A stretch of 64,000 nt of DNA from Buxus sempervirens (GCA_947561395.2 OX387185.1:19432366-19496365); one strand, 5' to 3'. Shown: positions 34,111 to 45,344, counted from the stretch's first letter. Notes: generated from the letters alone by a model not told the origin. A program made the numbers and translations.

Positions 34111-34679
34111 TGCCGAATTTGATTTCCGACTGAACCAAGAGTAATTTTGATGACTTGAGGATGATACCATTTAATCAATCACTTGTTTGGGAACCTTAGA
34201 ACCTGCATTACTTATGAAATTTCTAGAGGAAATTCTAGTGACAAATTCTTAAAGGTTTCTAAGTTTGAGATTAGGTTAATTGTATGTATTGTGCTGGATA
34301 CCAAAATAATAGGAGTTCCTAGTTTGTTTTATCCTTGAATTTGTACACGGTTTTGATCGAGAAATTATTGACTTCTGGTTTCACTTGTTTGAAAAATTCA
34401 GAATGTATTGTCTTGGTAAAATAACTGTGTTTTGTATTCAAATGGCATGGTTTGCGGAAATGAGAAAATACTGAAAGTATTGAGATACTGCTTGGTCCAG
34501 AAGGACAGGTGATGAACTGTGATGAGATATACATGATGTGGAATGAATGGTTTTACTTTAATGTTGGAATTGAGATTATACGATGTTTTACTATTTTGGT
34601 TTAGCTTGTCCTGGATCCAGATGTTTAAGCTTAGTAATGTAATGTTATTGTTGGTTGTTGGAATTGCATGGCCTTGTGT

Positions 34680-34830
34680 GTTGCCACGACCGGTGTAGAG
34701 CAACCAGAAACCCTGAGTAGGCCTGGTTGTCAATGCAGAAACCCGGGGAGTAGGCTTGCATTGGATGACGAAACCCTGAGTAGGCCGTCATTTCAGAGTT
34801 TCTGAAACCCTGAGTAGGCCGGAACTGTGT
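34680..34830 (+). repeat. AACCCTGAGTAGGCC repeats (LTR A1)
   Basis: Four or five units of GAAACCCTGAGTAGGCC with spacers of 15-25 bp; the same block is at 51475-51600 in A2, and a related GTAGGCC form is in D2 (57770-58150). Confidence 0.8.
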
Positions 34831-35060
34831 ACATGGAGGTGTGGAGTGTCTACTTGGCATGTTTAATTTATCAACCAAACGATAGTCATGACATTGACCA
34901 ATCGATGTGTTGCCGTACCTAACTGAGATGTGATTTGACTGATGAAATGGGTTTTGGTTTGAACTTGAAATTGATGTTAGTTGTTTAATCGTACGGAATG
35001 TTTATCGATGCATAGCTTTGAACTGTGATTAACTATTTCTGCATGCATGTGCTACTCGCT

Positions 35061-35180
35061 GAGATATTCGTATCTCACTCTGTTGTTTTGTTTTGATTTT
35101 CAGATACTCGTGGTGAGGCGACTACTAGGGTAGATCCTGCTGAGGCTTATAGGGAGGAAGATTACTATTACCTTCCTTAG
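35061..35180 (+). other. LTR splice-acceptor module A1
   Basis: CATGCATG upstream, hairpin GAGATA-TTCG-TATCTC (35061-35076, perfect 6-bp stem), T-rich tract, CAG at 35101-35103, then AT plus 24 open codons to TAG (35178-35180): starts TRGEATTRVDPAEA, ends YREEDYYYLP. If spliced, G from the donor plus AT would make Asp. Confidence 0.65.
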
Positions 35181-35434
35181 ACTTGTAGGTTATCTTGTTC
35201 CGAATTTGAGTACTTTGAATATTTGAGGTGTATTAAAGTCTATTTGGGGGTTGGACCATATGATTCTAGTTAAGTTCTAAATGTTACATTCTTGGATGAA
35301 TCAAATTGTGCACTCTGATAGGTTATAGTTAGATGATTATCCAGCGATCATAATTGATTAACGATCCTTGCCTAACCTCCGTGAGACGTGTTATATCTTT
35401 ATTGAACAACATGGATCCGGGGCGTTACACAGAT

Positions 35435-36208
35435 ACCACAAGGTGGAAAAGTACCTAATGAAGAAGTACCTTGTTTTTCCTTTCCTTTGTTGCTAATATT
35501 CTTCTGTGAAGAATCTCCTTTGGTGTAAACCTTCTTCGTCTTTTGATATCCAGATTTCTGATTTTTTATATTGACTTTCGATTGAAAAGCATTTTCTAGC
35601 GAATCTCCATTTCTTCTACTCAATCTTTGCTCTTGTGCTTGTAGTGAACCCATCAATTCTGTTACTGTTAGAGTTGACAAGTCTCTTGATTCCTCTATAG
35701 CACCAACAATATGATCATACTTTTCTATGAGACTAATTAAGAATTTCTGAACAACTCTTTGCTCTGAGATGTCTTCTCCATAAGCCCTCATCTGATTCAC
35801 AACCTCAATAACTCTGGTGCTATAATCCTTAACATTCTCAGAGTCCTTCATCTTGAGATTCTCCATTTCTCTTCTCAAGTTCTGAAGTTTGATGGTCTTC
35901 AACTTTGAGTTTCCTTGAAATTCTTCCTGTAGAATATCCCATGCCTTCTTGGATGTTTCAGCTCTCATAAGCCTAGGGAAAATAGCATCACTCACTGCTT
36001 GTTGAATTACGAAAAGAGCCTTGGCATCTTTCTGCTCTTGCTTCTTTTTTTCAATTATATCAACAACATCTTCTGCAGTTGTTGGTACTCCATTTTCTAC
36101 CACATCCCATAGATCTTGTGATAGAAAAAATGTCTTCATCTTGATGCTCCAGTAATCATAGTTGTCTCCTCCGAAAACTGGAACTACAGTTGATTGAATA
36201 GTAGCCAT
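35435..36208 (-). pseudogene. Cop2 Gag (N-terminal and central part)
   Basis: ATG at 36208-36206: MATIQSTVVPVFGGDNYDYW, then SIKMKTFFLSQDLWDVVENG, KAWDILQEEFQGNSKLKTIK, VKDYSTRVIEVVNQMRAYGE, ISLIEKYDHIVGAIEESRDL, ending at PPCGIC where A1 splits the knuckle. UBN2-type copia Gag. This start sits 25 bp from the primer site and opens the conserved Gag region; an upstream extension into the LTR is not supported. Open throughout up to the insertion. Confidence 0.92.
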
Positions 36209-36232
36209 TGTCGACCCTTTGCAAATTGACCA

Positions 36233-36244
36233 GCTCTGATACCA
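36233..36244 (-). promoter_or_regulatory. Cop2 primer-binding site (tRNA-Met type)
   Basis: Plus-strand GCTCTGATACCA; minus TGGTATCAGAGC, one base after the 5' LTR end. Complementary to the 3' end of plant initiator tRNA-Met. Confidence 0.92.
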
Positions 36245-36245
36245 C

Positions 36246-36483
36246 TGATGGAAGAACAAAAGATGAATAGGGGGAGCACTTCTCTCCTTCTCTCTGTGAT
36301 ATATTGAAATAAAAATATTGTTGCTTTCATACCCAAGTACTTCCCTTGGTACATAACAGAGCATCACAAAGGAATTCCAAGCATCACTCCTAGGAACTCT
36401 AACAAAAGAGAGCAAAAGTAATAAATGGCAATTTCTAGAAAAACAGCAACTTTAATAATTCTGGAAACACAGCAACTTTAATA
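36246..36483 (-). repeat. Cop2 5' LTR
   Basis: 238 bp, minus strand TATTAAAGTTGCTG to CTTCCATCA. The first dinucleotide is TA rather than TG in both LTRs, as placed by the TSD. Confidence 0.9.
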
Positions 36484-37094
36484 GTGAACAACACTAGAGA
36501 GGACAAGGGGAGGAAGCTAATAGACTGGCTGAAGGACTCGTGGCACTAAAAAAGGGGAAGGAAGGCAGCGACCTTAGCCTTCTCTAACTTGCATTCCCCA
36601 GCTAGCTCTAGCTACTCATGACTTTTCCACTATATACACCTTGCTACCCTCTCATTCAGGGTTTGGCTGATCTATCAAAAGGGGTTGTTCAACCTCCATT
36701 TCAGTAATAGATAATTTGAGGAGGTGGGACGTAAATCAGCCATTTCCCTGCTAGTTCACACACTAAATAGGCCTTACATAGCTTATTTGGTCTGTAGATG
36801 TTCTTATGATTGATGCGAATTTGGGCCTTTACTCAAGAGTGAGACTTAATCCACCTTCTACTAGTTTGAGTTGCTACCGGCTCGGTTTGCTTGTTACACA
36901 CCTATATGTGAATAATAGAAAGGGGAGCAAGAGTTTCATGCAAATGTGGGAGTAAGAGGTTCATGTATATGTGTACTATGTACTAGTGTCTGCTGTTGGT
37001 GTATATAGGTGTTAAAAATAGTGTACTAGTACACGATTATTACATTATGCGGTCAATAAAAGCACATGAAATCCTAATCTAAGGCTACTCCTGG
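36484..37094. other. Non-coding flank right of Cop2
   Basis: Continuation of the DUF4283-like relic locus after removing Cop2 (TSD gtgaa). No recognisable domain or repeat; probable leader or decayed sequence. Confidence 0.35.
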
Positions 37095-37927
37095 TGTCAC
37101 AACCCGGACCTCGAATTTATCCATCTAAAATAAATCCAAACCCAAGGTGTGGACCTTCTGGGCCTAAAGTACAACTAATATCCAAACTATTAAAAAATAA
37201 ATATTAGAGTATGGCAGAATTTAGAATTTCATTAATACCCCAAAAATAATGCAGAAGTCGACACCAAATAATAAAGTCAAATTACTCTAATCACATAGTT
37301 TTGGACCAAAGGTCTAACTAAACTATGAACTCACATGATAATTAAACATCAAATCAAGCTCTTATAATAATAAAATTCATCTACAGTACTAAAATGGAAT
37401 TCCTACATAAGGCAAAAATGATCCTCCTCTATATAGTCCTCCATCTTGTTCTACCCCAACTGATTCTTTGTCACTTGGAATATCTGAAAACAATACATTT
37501 GAAAACATTTTGAGGGACATATGTATCAGTTATAACAAGAATGCATGCTCAAAAATATAATTCCAAAGATCTTTAAATTCATAAAATGAGTTCCATGAAG
37601 ATAACCAGTTTCCAAAAAAATCATAATAAGCCAATAAAAAAATTAATAGAAATGATAAAATCTACAAGATCTCAGAACAAGAATAGTAATGTTTTTTAGA
37701 TCATTCAAAAATCCACAACCAAATACTAATCACCAAGTGACATCACAGGACTTGTAAAATTAGACTTCTTTGAGAGATTAAACATGTTCCAATTGCCACC
37801 TCCCATCTTATATATGAAGTCAGACTATTCATTGTTTTGAACATCGACTTACTGTAGAGCACCCGACTAATCATAGATGGCAAGTATAATCCAGTCAAGA
37901 TCAAGAACCGCAATAGTATACCTATAG
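37095..37927 (-). mobile_element. LTR fragment, family C
   Basis: Plus-strand start TGTCACAACCCGGACCTCG, resembling the termini of the other LTRs. It contains the acceptor module (37550-37389), and is cut at 37928 by the Gyp2 LTR. The other half is not seen in the window. Confidence 0.6.
37389..37550 (-). other. LTR splice-acceptor module C
   Basis: Minus strand: GAGCATGCATTC, a poorly paired stem region, TATTGTTTTCAG with CAG at 37486-37484, then AT plus 30 open codons to TAG at 37391-37389, containing EQDGGLYRGGSFLPYV. The nucleotide run TATAGAGGAGGATCATTTTTGCC parallels TATAGAGAGGAGGATTTTTGCC of family F. Confidence 0.5.
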
Positions 37928-39852
37928 TGTAACGTCCCAGATCCATACCCAGCAACGTCCTCTCCAGGAATATCTGAAAACAAAACCGATAAAACAATAA
38001 TGTGAGAAAAAACATCTCAGTAAGTAGTCATGCAAATAGTTGACCACAATAAAATATGCAACGCTTAATGAGAATAACCACAATAAATACAGATTAGAAA
38101 CAATTTAATGAAAATAGATCAAACACAGTTGTTCACCTCATGGGACTCATGAAACAGTAAACCAAAGAAAGAGAGTAGCCATGTGCCAATATGCTACCTT
38201 ACCGAATTACAAATGGACCAGCCGCCCTGCAGTCTGGCTATTCAACACCAACGGAAGAACCCAACCATGGGTTAGCATGTACAGCCCAACCTATCCAGGA
38301 GTGGGTAACGTAGCAACTGACCTATCCAGGAGCGGTACCACCCTCGAGATGATAGAATGCCTATGACACAAAATTCAAACCCCTCTAATAAACATTTCAC
38401 TTACTAGCTATTCTATGGATCCATATAACCGCTAAGCCCACTCAACAGTGGAAAACAAACCAAGGAATAGACATACTTCTCAATAACACCAACAAATATA
38501 GAACCTCATCTGTATAACCAAATCCGCCCTGCGGAAACCAAGAAAACAGGCACCTGCCTTATCACAACTATGACCCAAAACCAAAACAAGATGTACCAAT
38601 TCATATGTCCAAACTCCAGGTTTCAATGGGCAAATATGTCCTGAATGTGTATCAATTCCATTGATGCACAAAATAACTTCATATCATCCAAATACAAGTG
38701 TATGATCTCACAAAATCAACTTTGGTTAAAAATAGAATCATTTGGAACAATGGTATTAAGTAAAAGTGCCTCTATGGTAAAATCTACCCAAAATCTTTAT
38801 AAAAATGAATTTTAAACATCCGCCAATGCAAACAATCTCTAAATACCCTAAACTTGACGATATATAGGTTAAAAATGGATAAAAACACTTTCGTAGTAAA
38901 AAACACTTTGGTCGTTACAGGGTTGGTCGCTCGATAGATCGCTCGAGCGACTGTTCGAGCGACAGTTCATTCTGGAAAAATTTCTCTCGGGTTTGACAAA
39001 CATACAAAGGGTGCTCGAGTGACTACTCAGGCAGCCCGATATGAAGAAAATCCGAAAAGTTACAAAATTCAATAAAAATTCCACAACTCAATATCCAATG
39101 CATCAAATCCATTCTAAATCATTCTAAAACACTTTATAAACATATTAGAACAATTTCCAACAAGTAAAACATCATAAATAACGAATACAACTCATCAAAT
39201 CACCGAATAACCATGAATAGCGAATAAACACAAATTTATTTTTGTGCAAGATTTTAAGGGACTACTTACCTGGTTTTAAGAACTTAAACCTTCTCTAAAA
39301 GCAATGAAAATCATTCCTAAGATCGCCAAACGATCACAACAAGCCTCGATGGCTCCAATAAGAACTTGAGTATTAGGATTTGATCCTTGGAAGAAGAAAG
39401 AAGAATAGAGGTAAGAGAAGGAACGTGCAGCTGTTTCCTTTGGGCTTATACGTGAATAGCCTCATGTATATTTAGGCTATTTTATTAATTTGTTTTCTTT
39501 TACCAATTTACCCTCCTTCTTTAAGCCAAACTATCAAACTACTTAATCCTTAGACCAATTCAACCTTTGGGTCAACCCACCCTCTTTAGGTTCGACCATC
39601 TCCTCTAGTTCCTTATATATTTTACTTTTAATTAGTTCTTACTAATATAAACAATAGCACAACTACATATTATTATATTAAAATTATATTTGGCCTAAAA
39701 TCATGAACTCACCTTATATAGGCTCATCCATCTCCTCCGGTTCACTTTAAACTCCTCCGGTTTGAACCAATATCTCATCTCCTGCATATTATTAACCCAA
39801 TCAGTCTATTTAATAATTAGTTTTATTTATCACTAAAATTTGGGATTTTACA
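37928..39852 (-). repeat. Gyp2 3' LTR (family D')
   Basis: 1925 bp, minus TGTAAAATCCCAAATTTTAG to GGATCTGGGACGTTACA. Contains TATA (39713-39722), donor AACCAG|GTAAGTAGTCCC (GT at 39269-39268), CGCTCGAGCG palindromes (38925-39035), short CCTATCCAGGAGYGGTA repeats (38280-38340), hairpin and acceptor (CAG 37976-37974). Here only 46 bp separate the acceptor from the LTR end, so the frame (IPGEDVAGYGSG) runs to the terminus. Confidence 0.85.
39713..39722 (-). promoter_or_regulatory. TATA box of Gyp2 3' LTR
   Basis: Minus-strand CCTATATAAGG in GAGCCTATATAAGGTGAG; identical context at 60238-60246 in the plus-strand D' copy. Confidence 0.6.
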
Positions 39853-39903
39853 TTCTCCCTTCCTACAAATAAATTTTGTCCTCAAAATTTTACCTCGAGA
39901 TTC

Positions 39904-41301
39904 CTAAAATAAAGATGGGTACTTCTTCATTTCAAATTCCAACTCCCATGTAGCTTCTTCCACTGTATGACTCTGCCACAGCACATTAACAAGTGGAATC
40001 ACCTTCGTACGAAGGATCTACTCACGTCTGTCTAATATCTGCACCGGATGCTCCTCATAAGTCAAATCCTCATGTATGACCAAAGGCTCGTAGACAATGT
40101 TATGACTAGGGTCATGCACATATCGCCTTAGCATCGAGACATGGAACACATCGTGAACTGCTCCAAATGAAGATGGCAATGCTAAGTGGTACACCACTGG
40201 TCTCACTGTACCAATAATCTCAAAAGGTCCTACAAATCTGGGGGAAAGCTTTCCTTTCTTGCTGAACCTTTTTATACCATGGAAAGGAGATACCTTAATG
40301 AATACTCTATCACCAACCTCAAATTTTAGATCTCGCCACCTAGTATCCGCATAACTCTTCTGACGACTTTGAGCTGCCAATAATCTCTGCTTGATCAATT
40401 TCACCAAATCAACACTGTCCTGCACGTACTGAGGACCCAAATACTGCCTTTCACCAACTTCCTCCCAATAGACTGGTGATCTACATGCTCTACCATACAA
40501 TGCCTCGTACGGTGCCATCTGAATGCTTGCCTAATAACTATTATTGTAGGCGAGCTCTACCAAAGGTAGGTGCTTACTCCAATTACCTCCCCAATCAAGG
40601 ACACAACATCGTAACATATCCTTAAGTGTCTGAATGGTCCTCTCTAACTGCCCATCGGTCTGAGGATGGTAACTTGTGTTAAACTTCAACTCTGTACCCA
40701 TGGCCTTCTGGAAAGACTCCCAGAACTGAGATGAGAATCTAGGATCACGATCAGAAACAATGGATACTGGCACCCCATGCAATCTCACTATCTCCCGTAC
40801 ATATAGCTCTACTAGTACATTAAGTGTTTGGTTCATCCTGATAGGTAAAAAATGAGCTGATTTAGTCAAACGGTCCACTAACACCCATATAGCATCATGC
40901 CCCTTTGGAAAAAGAGGAAATCCACTCACAAAATCCATGGTGATATGCTCACATTTTCATTCTGGAATAAGAAGGGGCTGAAGCAACCCTGTTGGTCTCA
41001 TGTGCTTTGCCTTGACTTGCTGACACACCAAGCACTTAGCCACATATTCTGCTATATTCTTCTTCATTCCTGACCACCAATATACTACCCTCAAATTTCT
41101 ATACATCTTCGTACTGCCAGGATGCACTGCATACTTTGATCTGTGAGCCTCTGCCATAATCACTGCCTTAATATCCTCATCAGCTGGTACACAAATGCAA
41201 CCCTGGAATCTCACTAATCCATCCCTTTCAGTAAAGTCTCTGATAGTCTCAGAACCCTCATTCAACAATTTCCTGGTAGTAGTCAACTCTAGATCTGTCA
41301 A
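39904..41301 (-). pseudogene. Gyp2 integrase with chromodomain-like C-terminus
   Basis: Minus strand: HHCC zinc region (AEAHRSKYAVHPGSTKMY, CLVCQQVK), a TGA where W is expected before KCEH, core ([45 protein letters not shown]), TAG after YNNSY (Q position, about 40529), ALYGRACRSPVYW, GDRVFIKVSPFHGIKRF, GPFEIIGTVRPV, HVSMLRRYVHD, then EEHPVQILDRRE, a stop, and VIPLVNVLWQSHTVEEATWE ending at 39904. The VLW...EEATWE tail is the chromodomain signature of Tekay-like elements; it would direct integration to marked chromatin. Confidence 0.9.
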
Positions 41302-42831
41302 CTAACTCACCCTGATCCTATGAATCAAATCAGGCCCTACCTGAATCTGGCCACTCGGATAACTCCCTCCTGAGGTAACCGGAACTCTCCCTGCCAATCA
41401 CGAATTGCATCTACAATACTACACTGACTAGCAGCTAAAGTAGCAATGGAAGTCTCATCAATAGCACCTTTACGACTCAAGGCATCTGCGACTACATTCA
41501 TCTTGCCTGGATGGTACTGTAGTGTAAATCTAAAATATTTCAATAGATCCATCCATCTCCTCCGCCTCATGTTGAGATCCCTCTGGGAAAATATGTATCT
41601 CAAGCTCTTATGATCTGAAAAAATCTCAAACTCAACCCCATATAAGTAATGCCTCCATATCTTCAATGCTAAGACTATGGCTGCCAACTCCAAGTCGTGC
41701 TGGGGTAATTCTTCTCATGAGGTCTTAATAAACGGGATGCATCACAATAGACAGAAAAAGGCTCATCCATGGATGGTACAATCAACACTGGGGTCGTGGT
41801 AAGTCTCTTCTTCAACTGCTGAAAACTCTGCTCACACTTGTCATCCCACTTAAATGGAACTACTTTCTTAGTTAAATTGGACAACAGTGATGCTATCTTG
41901 GAAAAACCCTCAATAAATCGGCGGTAATATCCAGCCATGCCAAGGAAACTGCGGATCCTTGTCACTGTGGTAGGTCTAGGCCAATTTGCAACTGCTGGAC
42001 TTTGGTGGGGTCCACTGAAATACCTTCACCTGAGATAACATGACCAAGAAAAGAGATCTGCCCTAGCCAAAACTGGCACTTACTGAACTTGGCATATAAC
42101 CGATGGTTCCTCAAAGTATGGAGTACTATTCTTAGATTCCCAACATGCTTCTCCTGAGTCCTGGAGTATACCAAAATATCATCGATGAAAACCAGCACAA
42201 AGTTATCCAGATACTGATGGAAAATTCGGTTCATAACATCCATGAATATTGCGGGGGCATTAGTCAACCCAAACGGCATGACTAGAAACTCATAGTGCCC
42301 ATACCAAGTCCGAAATGCTGTCTTCTCTATATCTTCTTCAGCCACTCTTAACTGATGATAGCCTGATCTCAAATCAATCTTGGAAAACCAAGATGCGCCT
42401 CTCAACTGATCAAACAAATCGTCGATCCTAGGCAAAGGGTACTTGTTCTTAACCGTGACTTGGTTAAGCTACCATCCTTCTTCGGCACAAAAAGAACTAG
42501 TGCACCCTACGGCGACACGCTTGGTCTAATAAATCCCTTTTCTAGAAGCTCATCTATCTACTTCTTTAATTCATCTTGCTCAGGTTTTGCCAACCTGTAA
42601 GGTGGCTTAGACACAGGAGCCGTACCAGGCTGAAGCTGGATTCTGAAATCAATGGCTCTAGCGGGTGGTAATCCTGGCAGATCATCAGGAAATACATCCT
42701 CGAACTCAGATACCACTGGCACATCAGAAAGATCAACTGTGTCACTCCTGGTCTCCTCTATTTCCATCGAAGCAACTAACCCAATCCAACTATCCAATCC
42801 CTCACAGATAAAGCAATAAGTCGGCTGCTCA
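41302..42831 (-). pseudogene. Gyp2 reverse transcriptase and RNase H
   Basis: Minus strand from 42831: a linker (CFICEGLDSWIGLV, EFEDVFPDDLPGLPP), PPYRLAKPEQDELKK, stop, IDELLEKGFIRPSVSP, stop, then RT ([57 protein letters not shown], catalytic [23 protein letters not shown]), frameshift near 41965, RSFLGMAGYYRRFI, PFSVYCDASR, frameshift near 41690, RNase H ([35 protein letters not shown]), stop at about 41337. Domain order is standard for gypsy. Confidence 0.92.
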
Positions 42832-43089
42832 TGTAAAACCCCGACCCGGATTATATTTTAATTATTAAGATTAATTATCTAAAGTGTGATTATTAGACTA
42901 ATTAAGTATTTGTGTTATGAAGATGAGGTAAATGTGGATTATTCTTGAGGATTTAGAGAAATCAATTGAACTTTATGAAGTTTATTAAGGTAAGTTTAAT
43001 TAATGTTATTTCTCAATTCCCAATTGTCTAAGATACTCTCCAATTAGCTTTAGTGAATTGGAAATCAAATTCTGAAAAATTAGACTTAT

Positions 43090-43870
43090 GTGTACCTAGA
43101 GTAATTCCCAAGTATACCCATGGTACCCCAAAGTTTACCCCAGGTACCCTCCCGGATAACACTAGTGTATACCCATGTATACCCCAAAATACTCCCAAGA
43201 ATACTTAAAGTAACTCCTAAGAGTACCCAAGGTACCTCTCAAGTGTACCTTAAGTGTCTCCCAAGAATACCCAAATAACCTCTTAATTATACTCAAGATA
43301 CCTCACTTCTATACTTAAGGTACCCCCCATTGGATACCCAAAGTACACCCCAAGTATGCGTAGGGTACACCCATGCATTACCTAAGGTACACTCAAGTAT
43401 TGCCCAAGGTATCACCAAAGTATACCTAAAGTACACCCCTCAATAATCAAGGTACCCCTCCTCAATATAACTAAGGTACACTCCCAAGGCTTATCTAAGG
43501 TTTACCCCTTAGAATGGCTAAGGTAAATCCCTTGAAACATCAAAGTACCTCCTCAAATAACTGAAGTACCCCTCATATAACTAAAGTACCCCTTGTGTTA
43601 ACTGAGGTACACCTCCCAAGCATCCCTAAAACATACCTCTTGAAGTGGCTAAGGCAAACCCCTTGAAACACCAGGGTACCCCCCACTTAATACCAAGGTA
43701 TCCCCCTCGAATAACACTAAATTACCCCCAAGCATCCCTATAGTATACCCCTTGAAATAGTTAAATAAAAACCCTTGAACCACCAAAGTACCCTCATTTA
43801 ATACCAGGGTATCCTACTCGAATAACACTAAGGTACCCCTGGTATGCCTTAGGTACACCCTAGGGTTTTA
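43090..43870 (+). repeat. GGTACC-phased array (LTR T3)
   Basis: Same degenerate 20-23 bp units as in T1 and T2, with several lost or diverged units. Confidence 0.85.
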
Positions 43871-43920
43871 GTTGAATAAAAGCTTTGTTTATGGACAGAT
43901 TTAAAAGACCCAAAACTTGG

Positions 43921-43930
43921 GCATATAAAA
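43921..43930 (+). promoter_or_regulatory. TATA box of LTR T3
   Basis: GCATATAAAA, same context as T1; about 158 bp before the donor-like GT at 44089. Confidence 0.65.
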
Positions 43931-44432
43931 GGATGCCCTAATTTCAATTCTAAGTATTTTTAGAACACTCCCTCTTGTCTTGGATGTATAGAACAAGAGA
44001 GGAAGTGTGGGAGCTTGCTTGGAAGCTTCGAGAGGAAGAAGAAGAAGGAGAGAAGTGCTTGGAGAGAAGTTTGCTTCTCCATTAACAGGTAAGTAGCAAA
44101 CCCTTCAAACAAAATGTATTACAAAATTCGTATTATCTCTCTAGGGTTTGGTTGATTTGATGAAATGATCTTGCATGTTGGTTTTTATTGCTAAAATTCG
44201 TAGGGTTTTGGTTGTATGATAATCTTGTTTAGTTTTCTATTAATTTGCTATGGATTTCCAGCTCTATTGATTATATTTCGGATTAGGGTTTGAGATTTGT
44301 ATTTTGAATGAGGTTTCATGTGCTAGATGTGTGTTCATGAGGATTTGGGATGAATCTTGGTTTTAGAAGGTGTTTTAAGTGTGTTGGGATGATTTGTGAT
44401 TTTCCCATTTGGTTTTGGAAAAGTTAGGAATG

Positions 44433-44654
44433 ATTGGTAATTTGAATGTTTGAGGTGTATTAAAGTCTATTTGGAGTTGAACCATATGATTCTAGTTAAG
44501 TTCTAAATGTTACATTCTTGGATGAACCAAATTGTGCACTCTGACAGGTTATAGTTAGGTGATTATCCAGCGATCATAATTGATTAACGATCCTTGCCTA
44601 ACCTCCTGAGATGTGTTATATCTTTATTGAACAACACGGATCCGGGGCGTTACA
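44433..44654 (+). mobile_element. A-family LTR 3'-end remnant inside T3
   Basis: TTGAGGTGTATTAAAGTCTA to GGATCCGGGGCGTTACA matches A1 35220-35429 almost base for base, including GTGCACTCTGACAGG. Its 5' part and the neighbouring T3 palindrome block are deleted. Confidence 0.88.
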
Positions 44655-45344
44655 TATTACCTCAACACGCGCACGTCCAATCTCAACGTCTACGCGTTGA
44701 CCTTGTTTTCTTGAGAATTCTTCACCCTTCTTCTCCTCAACCCTTTACCAAACAACCTAACCCTCCTACACAGCACCCTTATTACATAAAAGACATTTAA
44801 GTAAATGTCCTGTGTATTTATTGCTCCATTTACTTAAGTCTTTACACGTAAATAAGGTTTTACCCTCCATTTGGAACCAATAAAAATACTCCCAAGGCCC
44901 AATTCCCAACCAATAAAAATCCAACTTTTCAGTTTGTGCCTAAATTTCCAGTTTTCCCGATTTTCAAAAATGGCCACTTTTTGAGTTTGATATCCAAACG
45001 AGTGATTCAGAAACCCAGAAAATTCTAGATGATTTGTATACCCTCCAATAGACTACAACCAGAATTTGAACCCCAAACTCCTTGTAGATTTGTCTAGAAA
45101 AATTCCACATCGAAAAGTCAACGTTTTTCACCAGACTTAGAATATTTTTCAGGTCCAAAACCTTTTTTCTCGGAATCCATTGATTTTTAGTATGATGACT
45201 TATTTGGGATTTTTAAGATCAACCCACTCATCGAAAATGGATTTTGAGGATTTTATGACCTTCGCTTTGATTGGCTTGGATTTATGAAAGCGGTGTCGAA
45301 AAACTCTTATATGGTTTGATTGGCTTTGACCTATGGTTTTATTG

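Larger units (their letters stand above)
33071..35429 (+). mobile_element. Solo LTR, family A, copy A1
   Basis: TGTAAGACCCTGATTTTTGG to GGATCCGGGGCGTTACA, 2359 bp, perfect TSD cagat (33066-33070, 35430-35434), inserted in the Cop2 zinc knuckle. Order: TATA-like CTTTAAAAGG (33208), leader, donor CGG|GTGAGTAGCAC (GT at 33555), GCGCCCAC/GCGCTCAC block (33820-34110), AACCCTGAGTAGGCC repeats (34680-34830), hairpin (35061-35076), acceptor (35103), mini-exon frame to 35180, CACTCTGATA (35311). Confidence 0.93.
29627..36483 (-). mobile_element. Complete Ty1-copia retrotransposon Cop2 (interrupted by A1)
   Basis: Both LTRs (29627-29881 and 36246-36483), primer site, gag, pol and polypurine tract are present, with perfect TSD gtgaa (29622-29626, 36484-36488). 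Excluding LTR A1 and its duplicated 5 bp the element is about 4.5 kb, normal for copia. Coding is broken by at least three nonsense codons and by A1, so it is non-autonomous now. Confidence 0.93.

Noticed and set aside
33290-35180. A continuous protein made by joining the LTR leader exon to the mini-exon in family A
   Set aside because: In the phase required by the acceptor, a TAA lies 3-4 codons before the donor in both A1 and A2, and the only leader ATG I noticed (about 33375) soon hits a stop. If the mini-exon is translated, the start must come from elsewhere.
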